A stretch of DNA of 64,000 bases from Anisakis pegreffii (Eukaryota > Nematoda > Chromadorea > Rhabditida > Anisakidae), in the NCBI GenBank assembly GCA_035041965.1, contig JAPYMA010003044.1, positions 1 through 64,000 of the forward strand, given 5' to 3'. Shown piece by piece: positions 62,183 to 64,000 of the stretch; position 1 is the stretch's first letter, and each line of letters starts with the position of its first letter. The position numbers were made by a program, and so were the translations under genes. The notes below the pieces were generated by a model. That model worked only from the letters and a program-made list of their open reading frames with translations. It searched no databases and was not told the origin of the DNA.

Positions 62183-64000
62183 TCTAAATCCCACAAACCA
62201 TTTTAGTCCGCAAACACTGCCCTGATCTCACTCCGCTAAATCCGTAAACGATGGCCTCTCACAATCCCAACTACGCGCAAATAGTGCAGACCTTGCTAAC
62301 TCGACACACCTTACATCCTCGCAATTCAATTCTCTTCATTTATCTCTAACACAAGCTAACAAAATTTACATCAAAAGAAATATTCTCAGTTACCTCCCTA
62401 TAAATTGTATCTCTGAAAATATTGTCACAAACGATAAGAAAGCAACAAATTCAAAACTTGTTTTTTATAAAGGAAGTTGCGTTTCCAGGCGGTTGCTACA
62501 CCACCGTGTATCATTTTACGCGGCGCTCATTAAAATATTGCATCGTATTTATTATTCCTCAATAGTCGCATCAAATTCGCTAAAAAATGTCTTTATTACT
62601 CAAAATCCACACAAAAAATGAGCTAGCCCAAATATCCACGATATTTATCCTTAATAATATCCGCCTATATCCTTAAGGATTTAGTGACGTCCGCCGCTAA
62701 TCTACTCATAAAACCATAAATAAAACTCGTTCGTATTATAGGAGTACAGATAATAAATACTTTTAATAACGTTATCACTAAAATAACGATGAGTAAAACG
62801 TGCAAAACAAAATTTTTATATAAAAGAGTATTTAGAAGATAAACGACGTCGTGAAAGCGTTTACGTCGTTTTTCATCAGGCATTACCACCGTTGAGTAAT
62901 ACTTTTGCGTAGCACATCGCTATAATACGCAAAATACGCATTGGAGCGACTGACCAATACTGATATTTGATAAGAGTGATAACAATACGTATTTTTAAAA
63001 AATATCTCTTCTTCATTGGCTTTATCTTACAATAAGACGAAGAAATGTGATATCGAGATTTAGAGAACGATAGGTTTAAATCTGATAACAATAGATAACA
63101 GATACCGAAAAGCCGAGGATTTGAGAAAGTAAAAGATATTATCGAATATTTAGCACTTCATTGGTATCATAAAACAGAGTCAAAACGATATTCCCGGGTG
63201 ATTACCTCACATTCTGGTGGGAGTAGCGAAATATTAGATTGCCTTCGGTGATTACGTAACGACAAACTATCAGAATCCGTGATCGGTATCAGGATTACAG
63301 AAAATAAAAACGTATCGCAACGAACTAACAGCATTTACGGAGTGCTCAGAAATCTATTTCGTAAGCTAGGAATATGTCCGGCTGAATCTCAAATAATCAT
63401 TGCAGTGGGTACCGTTGTGAAGCTCGTCAAGCTAATCAGGCAGATCAAACTTCGGACCGACAATCAACGGCGATCAGCAATTGTTTGAAATCGCTGGGAA
63501 AACTGATGATCGTCATCAGTGAACATCCGGACGTGGTAAACGGGTTCCGCGCGAACCAGCCTGCAGGATTCGGTTTTATGATGTTCGCCACAAACCTGTG
63601 GTAACTCAAGTGAGTATTCCTGTGTGGAAAACGTTGATACTTATCGAGCTGAGGAAGGTGCTAATCGATTCTCAATTAGCCTAACGGCGATTTGAACAAT
63701 CATGCGCACACGGCGTACATGACATTTGTGAAAATGTGTGCTGAGTATAAGTCTGGATAATTTCGAAAGAGTGACGGATTCGGAAGCGGAAGGTGAAATT
63801 TCATGATCCGAGAGCTGCTATTGATCTCTTGTCCTTACGAGTAGAATTTTTAATACAATACTAAAGAGTACTTTATGATCTGGTGCAGCGCTGAAAATAT
63901 ATACGGAGGAAATGTGCAACTGTTCTGATTGAATTCAATGATAGCGAATAGCCTGATAAGAAGGAGATAGCATAGGTTATCGAGCAGGAGCGAATGCAGC
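62183..64000 (-). pseudogene. right arm of palindrome: decayed inverted copy of ShKT gene exons
   Basis: Reverse complement of the left arm, starting TCTAAATCCCACAAACCA and still matching at the window end (GAGCGAATGCAGC). It is only about 1.82 kb long against 2.47 kb, so it has lost about a quarter of the bases, through many small deletions in exons and introns alike. All module exons are frameshifted and cannot be translated. It is either a real, decayed inverted duplication or an uncorrected foldback read. The 19-base centre is 62164-62182. Confidence 0.8.

Noticed and set aside
62665..63488. Short open frames in the right palindrome arm
   Set aside because: They fall in the deletion-rich inverted copy of the ShKT gene and do not correspond to its module frames.
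1..64000. Spliced-leader RNA genes, rRNA and telomere (TTAGGC)n repeats
   Set aside because: Looked for the nematode SL1-like core and telomere arrays by eye; none seen.

Overview
The window is nuclear DNA from a nematode. The evidence is a tandem cluster of cuticle collagens (Col_cuticle_N head, RxxR cleavage site, short Gly-X-Y blocks, CDHCPPPR tail), an NRF-6-type acyltransferase, a ShKT-domain secreted protein, many short introns with TTTCAG-like acceptors, and AT-rich, microsatellite-rich spacers. The species cannot be named from this. All gene models were spliced by hand from donor/acceptor signals and phase arithmetic.

Layout. 1-6.4 kb: no convincing gene; strongly G-poor on the + strand; one weak minus-strand exon candidate. 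6.4-8.8 kb (-): Gly-rich protein with a NADAR-type N-glycosidase domain. 10.3-11.9 kb (-): cdk-1 (CDK1/CDC2), complete in seven exons. 14.8-31.3 kb (+): five cuticle collagen genes head to tail (14846-16747, 18141-19602, 22439-23787, 26317-27832, 30093-31296), four with a TATA box upstream; an elongator tRNA-Met(CAU) lies between the fourth and fifth on the minus strand. 31.9-32.9 kb (-): KCTD-type BTB/T1 protein. 34.1-35.7 kb (-): YIPF3. 36.2-42.4 kb: 196-bp satellite array that degrades into a 46-base N gap. 42.8-46.9 kb: long inverted repeat with ~1.3-kb arms around a 1.45-kb spacer, carrying copies of a dispersed element with a tRNA-like end. 47.6-53.1 kb (+): 14-exon NRF-6-like acyltransferase, 840 aa. 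53.2-54.7 kb (-): FRAG1/DRAM/Sfk1 (PGAP2-like) membrane protein, convergent with it. 58.8-62.1 kb (+): secreted protein with two ShKT domains and four copies of a C-x8-C-x6-C...C module, one module per exon. 59.7-64.0 kb: very large imperfect palindrome whose right arm is a shortened, deletion-rich reverse copy of the ShKT gene's 3' half.

How the genes relate. The collagens are a co-oriented tandem family whose products would be secreted and cross-linked in the cuticle. The single-copy genes cover the cell cycle (cdk-1), Golgi membrane traffic (YIPF3), GPI-anchor or membrane remodelling (PGAP2-like), adaptor functions (KCTD) and lipid or acyl transfer (NRF-like). No operon is evident: same-strand neighbours are more than 1 kb apart. 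The most novel items are the ShKT plus repeated Cys-module protein, the 196-bp satellite, the dispersed tRNA-ended element family, and the palindrome at the window end. I suspect the palindrome is at least partly a long-read foldback artefact.
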